Shown: in pieces, positions 9,401-18,704 of the stretch
How the letters are laid out: every line of letters starts with the position of its first letter
Numbering within the stretch: the first letter of the stretch is position 1
DNA from: Euglena gracilis
Lineage: Eukaryota > Euglenida > Euglenophyceae > Euglenales
Reading direction: 5' to 3'
Assembly (NCBI GenBank): GCA_039621445.1
Contig: CP154955.1
Location: 6,866,010 to 6,930,009, forward strand
Length of the DNA: 64,000 nucleotides
Translations under genes and position numbers: made by a program
The notes under the pieces: generated by a model
Database searches by the model: none
Seen by the model: the letters and a program-made list of their open reading frames with translations, nothing else
What the model was told of the DNA's origin: nothing

Positions 9401-11118
9401 GATTCCAATGTGTTTCCATCCTTTTTGAGTCAAATTTGCCGAATCAAATTTTGAGGGGGGGTTTAAATTTCCAAAAAAAAGGGGGGGTAATGCGGTTGAT
9501 TGGAGGTCGGGCCGACCAGGTCGGCCCGACCTCCAATGGTCGGTCGGCCCGACCATGGTCGGTACGACCTCTGGGATCGTCATAGCCAATTATCCGCACG
9601 GGGCCGGGGGCAGGGCCCCCCCCCCCCCCCCGCCTATGTCAAAATTTCGCACAAAAAGGACTTAACGTAGAAGGGATTTTGTTATTTGAGGGGGGGTGCG
9701 GGGGGGGGGGAGCCCCCCGCCTGTGCCAAAGTGAGCCACTACTACAAAAAAGAGGTGTCGGACGCCGGTTCTGTCCAAAGCCCGGCGTTCCAAACGCCGG
9801 GCTTTGGACAGAACCGGCGTCCGACACCTCTTGTTTAAGCCGGCGTTTTAGAGACGCCGGGCTCAGGACAGAACCGGCGTCCCCAACCTTCGGCCAAAGG
9901 ACACTCCCAGGACCAATCTCCGACCACTGATCTGCAATGTCACACCACTTTGCACTTCACCAAATTCCGGCGATCGCGAGGGTATTTCTGGCTGTGTCAA
10001 TCGTTCAGGTATAAAATCACCCCTCGATCGAAAGCTCTTTTCATCAGACGACTGGCGATCACCACCAAATTCAGCCACGTCGCCTGGAGCTCTTATTTTC
10101 TGTCACTGGGGAATCCTAATTTCACAACTCTGGTGCCCCCCCAAGGCCCAAGGCCCTCAGGTCGTTGATTCGAAGAGGAAAAACGTTTCTGTAAGGTTTA
10201 TTAAGCATCTTAAACCAAAAATCACTGAAAATTGCGACAAATTTCGACTCAGATTCTGGCCGATCAGACGATCGCGAGCGTATCTCGCGCTGCGTGCAAC
10301 GTTAGGGTACCAAATTACCCCTCGATCGAAAGCTCTTTTCAACAGACGAACAGCAGTGCTCATCAGATCTTTCCACGCTGCACGGTACTCTATTTCCAAA
10401 TCTGGGCCAATTTTCACCAAATTTGGATATCCACCCTAGTGGTCCCCAGTTGGCAAAATTCATTGTCCTTGATGGTTGAAACACTCATACCAGCACCTAA
10501 GGGCCACTTTTGGGCACTTTTGGTGACATTTTTAGGAATGAAAATCGGACGCCGGGCTTTGGACAAAGCCGGCGTTCCTAACGCCGGGCTTTAGGACAGA
10601 ACCGGCGTCCGGAAGCCCGTGGGGGGGGACGCCGGTTCTGTCCTGAGCCCGGCGTCTCAAACACCGGCTTAAAAATGACTTAGCCCCCGAGTACCCTCAC
10701 CCGCCCCCCTCAAAGTGGCCACCCTCCAAGCACCGTGGGACCCCAAAATGGCCACTCTGGCAGGGGGGACACTTGGGGGGGGGGGGTCGGGGGGTCAAGT
10801 TTTGGCCTCCGGCGCCTTTGGCGCAAAAGGGAAATGGCCACTTTGGGGGCCCCGGTCGGAAAATCGCGGGTGACCAAATTGCGGGTCGGCCCGACCATGG
10901 TCGGCCCGACCACCTGGTCGGTAGGAAACACAATTATCCGCACTACCCCCCCCCCTTTTTGAAATTTAAGCCCCCCCCCTGAAAAAAACTTATGTCCAAA
11001 TCACCCCAAAACCAGTCAAAACCCACTTAAATGGCTCCAAAACCCCCCAATCGGGGGTGAATATGCAAAAACTTGGGGGCAAAATGCCCATTTTGGGCCA
11101 CTTTTGGGAAAAACATTG
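9401..11118. repeat. Mixed repeats: GGTCGGCCCGACC clusters, hairpins, GATCGAAAGCTC repeats
   Basis: GGTCGGGCCGACC-type palindromes lie near 9510-9570 and 10885-10925, with relatives at about 12.7, 13.95 and 21.97 kb. A perfect hairpin is at 9751-9831. The stretch 9940-10500 holds two copies of a GATCGAAAGCTCTTTTCA repeat. Inverted CCGGCGT motifs lie at 10546-10665. G- and C-homopolymers are frequent. No supported gene. Confidence 0.6.
9751..9831. repeat. Perfect hairpin, 39-bp arms and 3-nt loop
   Basis: 9751-9789 is the exact reverse complement of 9793-9831 with CCA between. The core is the CGCCGG...CCGGCG family shared with the other hairpins of this region. Confidence 0.95.
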
Positions 11119-11129
11119 TCTTTGCACAT

Positions 11130-11345
11130 ACCTACAAACTGGGTCAGGGTTGGGGTTAGGGTTTGGGTCAGGGTTCGGATTAGGGTTTGGTATAGGGTCA
11201 GGGTCAGGGTTTCGGGTTAGGGTTGGGGTTAGGGTTCAGGTTACGTTTAAGGTTAGGGTTTGGTTTAGGGTTAGGGTTCGGGTTACGTTCAAGGTTAGGG
11301 TTAGGTTTAGGGTTTCGGGTTAGGGTTGGGGTTAGGCGAAGTCTT
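11130..11345 (+). repeat. Degenerate interstitial telomere-like repeats
   Basis: Imperfect GGGTTAGG and GGGTTTGGG units dominate, with frequent TCAGGG and CGGG variants. The irregularity argues for an old internal array. A second, poorer stretch lies at about 12910-13070. Confidence 0.8.
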
Positions 11346-13720
11346 AGGCAAAACGGTCCGGCAGCAAAGGGATTTTGTTATGGGCGGGCGGGGGGGGGTG
11401 CGGGGGGGGGGGCAGCCCACCCCCCCCGCGCTAGACGACCAAGGGCGCCGAAGGCGCCCTCCGACAATGGGTGTCTGATAGCGCATTCACACAAAACGGC
11501 CAGGCAGCAAAGGGATTTTGTAATTGGGGCGCGGGGGGGGAGCGGGGGGGGGGGGGCGGCAGTCCACCCCCCCCCCCCGCTAGACGACCAAGGGCGCCGA
11601 AGGCGCCCTCCGACAATGGGTGTCTGATTGCGCATGCACACAAAACGGTCTGGCAGCGAAGGGGTTTTGTTCTTGGGGTGCGGGGGGGGTGCGGGGGGGG
11701 GGGGGCGGCAGCCCCCCCCCCCCCCGCTAGACGACCAAGGGCGCCGAAGGCGCCCTCCGACAAGGTGTCTGATTGCATGCACACAAAACGGTCCGGCAGC
11801 AAAGGGATTTTGTTACCCTCCCACCCTAATTGCACCACCCAAATGACAAAACGCCCCCCCCCTTTGAAAAATGTTTCACACCCCCCCCCCCTTAGGCAAT
11901 ACGGTCCGGCAGCAAAGGGATTTTGTTATCGGGGGCGGGGGGGGGGGGGGTGGGGGGGGGGGGGCGGCAGCCCCCCCCGCTAGACGACCAAGGGCGCCGA
12001 AGGGGCCTTCCGACAATGGGTGTCTGATTGCGCATGCACACAAAACGGTCCGGCAGCAAAGGGATTTTGTTATTGGGGGGCGGGGGGGTGCGGGGGGCGG
12101 GGGGGGGGGGCACCCCCCCCCCGCTAGACGACCAAGGGCGCCAAAGGCGCCCTCCGACAATGGGTATTGCACATGCACAAAACGGTCCGGCAGCAAGGGA
12201 AACCCCCCCCCCAATTGCGACCAAAAACCCCCCCCCCCCTTTGAAAAAAAACGCAATACGGGCAGCAGCAAGGGATTTTGTTATCGGGGGGGGGGGGGTG
12301 CCGGGGGGGGGGGGGGGGGGGGCGGGGGAGCCCCGACGACCAAGGGGGCCGAAGGCGCCTCCGACAATGGGTGGGACGCATGCACACAAACGTCCGACAA
12401 TGGGGGGGGGGGGGCGCAGCCCCCCCCCCCCGCTAGACGACCAAGGGCGCCAAAGGCGCCTATGGGGGGGGCGGGCACGACACGTCCGGCGCAGCAACAA
12501 AGGATTGTTATTGGGGGGCGGGGGGGGGCAGCCCCCCCCCCCCCCCCGCTACCAAGGGCGCCAAAGGCCCTCCGACAATGGGTTCTGATTGCGCATGCCA
12601 CAAACGGTCCGGCAGCAAAGGGATTTTGTTACCCCCCCCCTAATTGAACCATTGGGCCCGGTCCCACGGAAAATCGCGGGTGCGGGGAGGGGTCGGCCCC
12701 CCCCCGCAGGCCGACCGCCGTGGGGTCGGCCGACCTGGTCGGTAGGAAACACCCGCCCCACCCCCCCCCCGAAATTTAAGCCCCCCCCCCCCCCCTAAAA
12801 AAAAAACCACAAATCCCCCCAAAACCCACTTAAATAACTCCAAAAACCCCCCAATCGGGGGATATGCAAAAAAGGGAAAACATTTGGGGGGGGTGGCGTT
12901 GGGCAAAAAGGTCGGGTTTGGGAAGGTTTAGGGGTCAGGGGGGGGTTAGGGGTGGTTAGGGCAGGGTGGGGGCAGGGTTGGGTTAGGGTTCGGGTTTAGG
13001 GGTTAGGGGGTGGGGTTAGGGTTCGGGTCGGAGTTCAGGTTTAGGGGGGGTGGGTTAGGGGTTGGGGGGTCGGCAAAACGGGCAAAGGGGGGGGGGGGGG
13101 GGGGGGGGGGGGTGGGGGGGCGGCAGCCCCCCCCGCTAGACGACGGCGCCCTCCCTGGGTGTCTGATTGCGCATGCTCACAAAACGGTCCGGCAGCAAAG
13201 GGACTTTGTTACCCTCCCCCCCCCTAATTGAACCCCCCCTGATTGACCAAACGCCCCCCCCTTTGAAAAAAATGTTTCAACCCCCCCCTTAGGCAAAACG
13301 GTCCGGCAGCAAAGGGATTTTGTTATTCGGGGGGCGGGGGGGGGGGGGTGAGGGGGGGGGGGGGGGGAGGCACGCCCTACACCCAAGCTAGACGACCAGG
13401 GCGCCGAAGGCGCCCTCCGACAATGGTGTCTGATTGCGCATGCACACAAAACGGTCCGGCAGCAAAGGGAGTTTGTTATTGGGGGGCGGGGGGCGTGCGG
13501 GAGGGGGGGGGCAGCCCCCCCCCCCCCCTAGACGACCAAGGGCGCCGAAGGCGCCCTCCGACAATGGGTGTCTGATTGCACATGCACACAAAACGGTCCG
13601 GCAGCAAAGGGATTTTGTTACCCCCCCCCTAATTGAACCCCCCCTAATTGACCAAACGCCCCCCCCCCCCGTTTGAAAAAGGTTTCAACCCCCCCCCCTA
13701 ATTGACTGCCCGGGGAGCAC
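11346..13720 (+). repeat. ~150-bp cassette array with GGCGCC core
   Basis: Repeated modules contain ACGGTCCGGCAGCAAAGGG, ATTTTGTTA, a variable G-run, a C-run, GCTAGACGACCAAGGGCGCC, and TCTGATTGCGCATGC. Copies vary in G/C-run length and several are truncated. The same GCTAGACGACCA phrase occurs inverted in the 46.0-46.75 kb array. The proline- and glycine-rich open frames across it are products of the homopolymers. Confidence 0.85.
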
Positions 13721-14360
13721 CCCCTATGCTTTTCCCAAAAGTGGCCCAAAATGGGCATTTTGCCCCCAAGTTTTGGCATATCCACCTCCGATTGGGGGGT
13801 TCTGGAGCCATTTCAGTGGGTTTTGACTGGTTTTGGGGTGATTTGCACATAAGTTTTTTTCAGGGGGGGGGGGCTTAAATTTCAAAAAAGGGGGGGGGGT
13901 AGTGCGGAATATTGTGGGTCGGCCCGACCTGGTCGGCCCGACCCACACAGGTCGGTAAGCCACCCACACAGGTCGGGCCGACCAGGTCGGCCCGACCCGC
14001 AATTTGGTCACCCGCGATTTTCCGCACGGAGCCCACTTTGGGGGGGGGGGGGTAACCTGAAATTTGCCAAAATTTTTGGGCACTTTGGGGGGAGGGACAC
14101 TTTGAGGGGGGGGGTGAGGGTATGTTGCCAACACAGAAGGGATTTTGGGCAGAATGCTTGCATTTCTAAAGGATTTTCATATACCACCCCCCCCCATATT
14201 GTCCCTCGGCCCGGCCGACGAGGGGTTTTTTTGGCTCGGTCAATGAAATTTCCTTTGGTACCCCCACATTGTCCCCCCCCCATATTGTCCCGTCGGGCCT
14301 CCTGGGGAGAGGTCGGTGGGACAATATGGGGGGGGGGGGTGGTAATCCCTGTTTCTATAC
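13721..14360. repeat. Repeat mosaic with GGTCGGCCCGACC and ACAATATGG motifs
   Basis: 13740-13860 mirrors 11040-11110 on the opposite strand. 13915-14005 is another GGTCGGCCCGACC cluster. 14180-14330 holds inverted copies of GGGGACAATATGG-like phrases. No gene is supported. Confidence 0.5.
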
Positions 14361-14473
14361 ACAAATTGTGGCTGAGCCCAGATTTCAGCCTGAAAACGTG
14401 TTCAGCCAGGGGCCCCCGAAGGGGGCCCCTGAACACGTTTTCAGGCTGAAATCTGGGCTCAGCCACAATTTGT
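14361..14473. repeat. Long hairpin, second copy of 825-939
   Basis: Arms begin at ACAAATTGTGG and close at CCACAATTTGT with about 45 paired bases. The centre GGGGCCCCCGAAGGGGGCCCC differs slightly from copy 1 but still pairs. Confidence 0.9.
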
Positions 14474-14579
14474 TTAAAAACGTTTTCAGAGCCCGCCAAA
14501 TGCCTGCCCTGAAATTCGTGGTCATGATTCACGCAAGGGGTCAAAAACGGCAATTTGTGAAATTCGGACCCAAAAAACG

Positions 14580-14725
14580 GCGCCCTCACTGAAAACGTGC
14601 CTGAACCCGGATGCCTTCACTGAAAACGTGTCAGTGACACAAATGCCCTCACTGAAAACGTGCCTGAACCCGGATGCCTTCACTGAAAACGTGTCATTGC
14701 CACAAATGCCCTCACTGAAAACGTG
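14580..14725 (+). repeat. CACTGAAAACGTG minisatellite, copy 3
   Basis: Same unit as at 2455 and 9195, directly upstream of the polypyrimidine tract of exon copy 2. Confidence 0.85.
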
Positions 14726-14766
14726 TCACCCCCCCCTTTTTTTTCTTTTTTTCTTTATTCCCGCAG

Positions 14767-15067
14767 CCCTGCCAATATGGCCAAACGCACGGCAAACTTT
14801 GTGAATGGTCTTTTGCCACCTCCCCCTAGGACGGACCCCCTTCATGGCACCTTGCTGGCACAGGGCAACACAAAGAAAAAGTCCGGCTCCGTAGGTGCAG
14901 AGCTTGCTGCTGTTGCCAACTGTTTGGAGTTCGCCAAACTGTGTCAACATCGGCAAGCCTGTTATCCTGAGCTGGATGCTTTCTTTGTTGCCTGGACGGG
15001 ATGGGAGCTGGAACCCAGCCTGTTGTTCGATGAGGCGAGCGTCATCGAACAGTGTGTGGTCCCCTGA
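14767..15067 (+). CDS. Host-like exon copy 2, uninterrupted
   Basis: Preceded by a pyrimidine tract ending CCGCAG (14761-14766), a good 3' splice site. ATG is at 14777 and TGA at 15065-15067, giving 96 residues. The product begins MAKRTANFVNGLLPPPP and later has FAKLCQHRQ and GWELEPSLLFDEAS. It is the unoccupied counterpart of the split copy at 2566/8670 and shows where the retroelement landed. The TGA may lie in an intron: joining CV at about 15058 to the zinc-finger frame at 15108 would extend the protein. Function unknown; it may be an exon of a larger gene. Confidence 0.6.
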
Positions 15068-15107
15068 CCAACCCCCTGTGCCTCGTGCTGTGTCCCGACT
15101 GCCAATA

Positions 15108-15316
15108 AAACACGAGAAATGTGGTTTTTGTGGTGTTGCCATTCCCAAAAATCCAAATTGTGTGGAGCTGAACAAAGTTGTCTGTGACGCCAAACAAACA
15201 AAATTGTCTGTGAACAAAGTTGTCTGTGATTGGCATATCATTTTCATTGCCAAGATTTGGCAAAAGAGCCAAAGTATGGCTCTTTTGTGTCAAGAAACTG
15301 TGTTCGGGCCAAGACT
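15108..15316 (+). CDS. Zinc-binding motif fragment downstream of exon copy 2
   Basis: The frame reads KHEKCGFCGVAIPKNPNC, then VELNKVVCDA, followed by a diverged repeat of NKVVCD. The C-x2-C...C...C spacing suggests a zinc finger. The second half of the finger is preserved only at 8924. It is in a different frame from the exon copy 2 ORF and needs a splice to join it. Confidence 0.4.
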
Positions 15317-15482
15317 TAGGGGGAGCCCAGGGGCGGGGACCGCGACGCCGAAGGCACCGCGGTCGCCCCTGGGCCCCCCTAAAACCTTGGCCCAAAACAC
15401 TGTTCTTGTTTAAAACCTATTTTCTGGGCCCGACGCCTGTCTTGAAATTCTACTGACATTAACGGATTTCAGGCTGAAATTG
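15317..15482. repeat. Imperfect GC-rich inverted repeat
   Basis: GGGCCAAGACTTAGGGGG...CCCAGGGGCG at about 15306-15345 pairs with CGCCCCTGGGCCCCCCTAA...TTGGCCC at 15363-15395. The central part contains GACGCCGAAGGCACCG. No gene. Confidence 0.65.
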
Positions 15483-15635
15483 TTTATGTCAGTCGATTTC
15501 CATTCAGGCGCCCGTTTATGTCAGTCGATTTCCATTCAGGCGCCCGTTTACGTCAGTCGATTTCCATTCAGGCGCCCGTTTATGTCAGTCGATTTCCATT
15601 CAGGCGCCCGTTTATGTCAGTCGATTTCCATTCCA
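15483..15635 (+). repeat. 32-bp minisatellite, array 1
   Basis: About five units containing TTTATGTCAGTCGATTTCCA followed by TTCAGGCGCCCG. Units abut without spacers. A second array of the same unit is at 17523-17690. Confidence 0.9.
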
Positions 15636-16260
15636 TTGAAATCTGTTGCTGGTCAGATTGGGAATTTTTAGGGACTTTTTGGACATTTTGGATTTCCCTT
15701 TTTTTCGACATTTTTGGTCCTATGGGGTTGTGGAGGAGTTATGGATCAGACAAAAACCAAATTTTGTGGCCAGGTGATCACAGCTGGCTGAACTGTGGAT
15801 GGAAAAGACGGAAGGACGGCACTTAAGATTATCATTTTCTGGATCTTCAGAAAAGCATGTGGCAAATTTGTCCTGAACCAGTTGTCATCACTGGTCATCT
15901 GAAAAAAAGCTTTCGGGTGAGGAGTGATACGGCAATATCAAACCTATTTTCTGGGCTCGACGCCTGTATCGCACTTACATTGACATCATCGGATTTCGGG
16001 CCAAGGCTGTGTTCATACCACCACCCCCCCCTAATTGACCCCCCCCCCTAATTGACCGATCGCCCCGGGGAAAATTTTTTCGACCCCCCCCCTAATTGAC
16101 TACCCGGGGGGATTCCGTGCTGAAGCACCCCCTAATTGATGGTACCCCCCCCCTAATTGACGGTACCCCCCCCCTAATTGACCCCCCCCCCTAATTGACC
16201 AAAAGGGGGGTCCCGTGGAGAGGTCCCACGGTCAATTAGGGGGGGGGGTGGTGGTAACAA
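15636..16260. repeat. Unassigned stretch ending in CCCCTAATTGACC repeats
   Basis: 15636-16010 has no recognisable gene. 16020-16250 is a short irregular array of CCCCCCCTAATTGACC units with an inverted copy at its end. Confidence 0.6.
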
Positions 16261-16384
16261 CATGGCTTTGGTCAAAATCTGTGTTTCTAAAAAAACGCAG
16301 ACTCTGACCCGAGCCTGTGTTTCGAAACGATGAGTCTGTTATTCGGCCTGAGTCTGTGTTTCGAAACGCAGACTCTGATACGAA

Positions 16385-16507
16385 AACTGTGTCCAGAACG
16401 CCGGTTCGGACCACGGAACTGTGTTCCAGAACGCCGGTTCGGGCGGCAGCCCGAACCGGCGTTCTGGAACACAGTTCCGTGGCCGAACCGGCGTTCTGGA
16501 CACAGTT
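16385..16507. repeat. Long hairpin, ~58-bp arms
   Basis: Starting at AACTGTGTCCAGAACG, the left arm pairs with the sequence ending at 16507. There is one unpaired base where the left arm reads CGGACCACGG and the right mirrors CGGCCACGG. It contains two inverted CGCCGGTTCGG motifs per arm. Confidence 0.88.
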
Positions 16508-17350
16508 GTTGAAACCGTGGATTAGGGGCTCTGGCTTCACGCCCGAACCGGCGTTCAAGGAATCCAGGCCAATTTCGGCCTAAATACCCATTTTTCGAAC
16601 ATTTTGGAGCATTTTTGGGCTCCTTTGGGCGCATGGCCATATCGACCGGCCGATTGAAGTTTTCAAACGTCTGGTGCCATGTTACCCATCGATCGAAAGC
16701 TCTTCTCAAGTGCTTTTGGCAGATGGCCACAGGATTCAGCAATAATCCACACAGCGCTTATTTTCAGCGATCGTGCATTCCAAAATTTGACATCCTAATT
16801 TGTGAAATCCCACACCTGAGGTGCCATACAGCACATCAATCGAAAGCTCTCGCCAAGGCCTTTCATTTGGTACCCACAGAACTCAGCTATACTGCAGAGC
16901 ACTCTGAAAATCGGCGATAGCATTTTCCGACCCTGTTTTCAAAGTCGAAATTCCCATGTTTCACCGGCCATGTTGCCCATCGATCGAAAGCTCTTCTCAG
17001 GGGCTTTCAGCAGATGGCCTCAGATTTCAGCCGTGCTGCATGGTATTCTATTTCAAAAATTCCCTAAATTTGGCCGAATGGAAATTGTTGCACAAAATAC
17101 CCCAATATCTGGCCAATTACCCCCCAAAAACTGCTCAGATGTGATTGCCACATGTCTACTAAGCATTTTGAACACTTTTTGGCACTTTTTATTTTCGGTC
17201 CCCTGGACGCTATCTTCCCGCCCGAACCGGCGTTCCAGAACGCCGGTTCGGCGCAAAAATTTCTGCGCCGAACCGGCGTTCTGGAACGCCGGTTCGGGCG
17301 TGAAGCCAGAGCCCCAATACACGGTTTCAGGTCAGAGTCTGCGTTTAAGG
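16508..17350. repeat. Dispersed repeat block, counterpart of 1.06-2.44 kb
   Basis: Reverse-strand similarity to 1060-2442 without the MITE. The unoccupied MITE site is near 16926-16935 (TTTTCCGACCC). A perfect hairpin with 37-bp arms and an 8-nt loop is at 17219-17300. Confidence 0.7.
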
Positions 17351-17522
17351 CACAGTTCTTGATATAGAGATTGAAAAAAGAAAAAAGCATTTCGAAAAAA
17401 AGACACAAAAGGTTAGTCGACATTAATGGGTTTGAGGCTGAAACTGACAATGTGGCAAAACGGAACAAAAAGGCATTCAAAAAAGGAAACAAAAGGTTGG
17501 TCAATTTCCAAGACATTGGAAA

Positions 17523-17690
17523 CCGTTTATGTCAGTCGATTTCCATTCAGGCGCCGTTTATGTCAGTCGATTTCCATTCAGGCGCCCGTTTATGTCAGTC
17601 GATTTCCATTCAGGCGCCCGTTTACGTCAGTCGATTTCCATTCAGGCGCCCGTTTACGTCAGTCGATTTCCATTCAGGCGCCCGTTAATG
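17523..17690 (+). repeat. 32-bp minisatellite, array 2
   Basis: About five copies of the same unit as 15483-15635, one of them lacking a base. Confidence 0.9.
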
Positions 17691-17785
17691 GGCCAAAAAC
17701 CACTTTTTTGACCATATTTCCGTCCAGGCGGTTCGGTCGAATGAATATCAAGACAGGCGTCGGGCCCAGACAAAATAGGTTTTAG

Positions 17786-17889
17786 AAAAATCGACCGACA
17801 CTAACAGATTCAGCAGGGGCGCCGGGCGGCTCGCTTCGCTCGCTCGCGCCCGGCGCCCCTGCTGAATCTGTTAGTGTCGGTCGATTTTT
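17786..17889. repeat. Perfect hairpin, 43-bp arms
   Basis: 17786-17828 is the exact reverse complement of 17847-17889, with an 18-nt loop made of GCTCGCTTCGCTCGCTCG-like bases. Confidence 0.93.
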
Positions 17890-18704
17890 GTATAGAAACC
17901 ATGTTTTGGGCGAAGATTTAAGACTTTTAAAGTCTCGAAATCGGCCCAAACACGGTTTCTTTGTGTAAAGCGTGTCGTGTGCCGTGATGTCCGCCACTCT
18001 GTTTCGTTGTGCTCCAAGGCAACCTAGCCTTCTGTTGTGTTGTAGAGTGCCCCCGACCCGCCTCACTGGTTGAGGACCACCCGGCCTCGCAACCACACGC
18101 CGATTTTTCATGATACTGTTTTTGGCTTTTTACTCAGGGTTGCCACAGATGCCCTCACTGAAAACGTGCCTGAACCCGGATGCCTTCACTGAAAACGTGT
18201 CATTGACACAAATGCCCTCATTGAAAACGTGCCTGAACCCAGATGCCTTCACTGAAAACGTGTCATTGCCACAAATGCCCTCATTGAAAACGTGTTCATG
18301 ACCACGAATTTCAGGGCAGGCATTTGGCGGGCTGAACACGTTTTTATCATTGGTTTTTTACCCCTCCGGACCCCATCAAGGGCCCACCGACCCCCACCGA
18401 CCAAAGATTTCCATCTGAGGGTGTTTATGTTGGTGTGGGGCACTTATTTGGACCCATCTGAACCATTTCCGGGTGATTTGGGCCCGCCACAGACCATTTT
18501 TATGACCACCGACTAGCCACCGACTCGTTTGAATAGGATTTTCTTCATGGGGGGGACTTAAATGTCGGCGGTACTGACCCATTAGTACATTAGAGTGGGT
18601 AGTCAGACTACCTAATACCACCTCCCCCCCCCCTAATTGACCAGGTTTTGAATAGTGCTGAGCTCTTGATAAGCGCGCACCCACCCCTTCATTGAACCCC
18701 TCCA
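17890..18704. repeat. Repeats shared with 9.0-9.4 kb, then unassigned DNA
   Basis: 18005-18345 parallels 9050-9400, including the CACTGAAAACGTG array at 18145-18300. 18346-18700 contains CCCACCGACC phrases and no supported gene. Confidence 0.6.

Noticed and set aside
11130-11345. Chromosome end
   Set aside because: The telomere-like units are highly irregular and are followed by many kilobases of other sequence on both sides, so this is interstitial.
15483-15635. CRISPR-like regular repeats
   Set aside because: The 32-bp units (also at 17523-17690) are directly adjacent with no unique spacers and there are no cas genes. It is a minisatellite.
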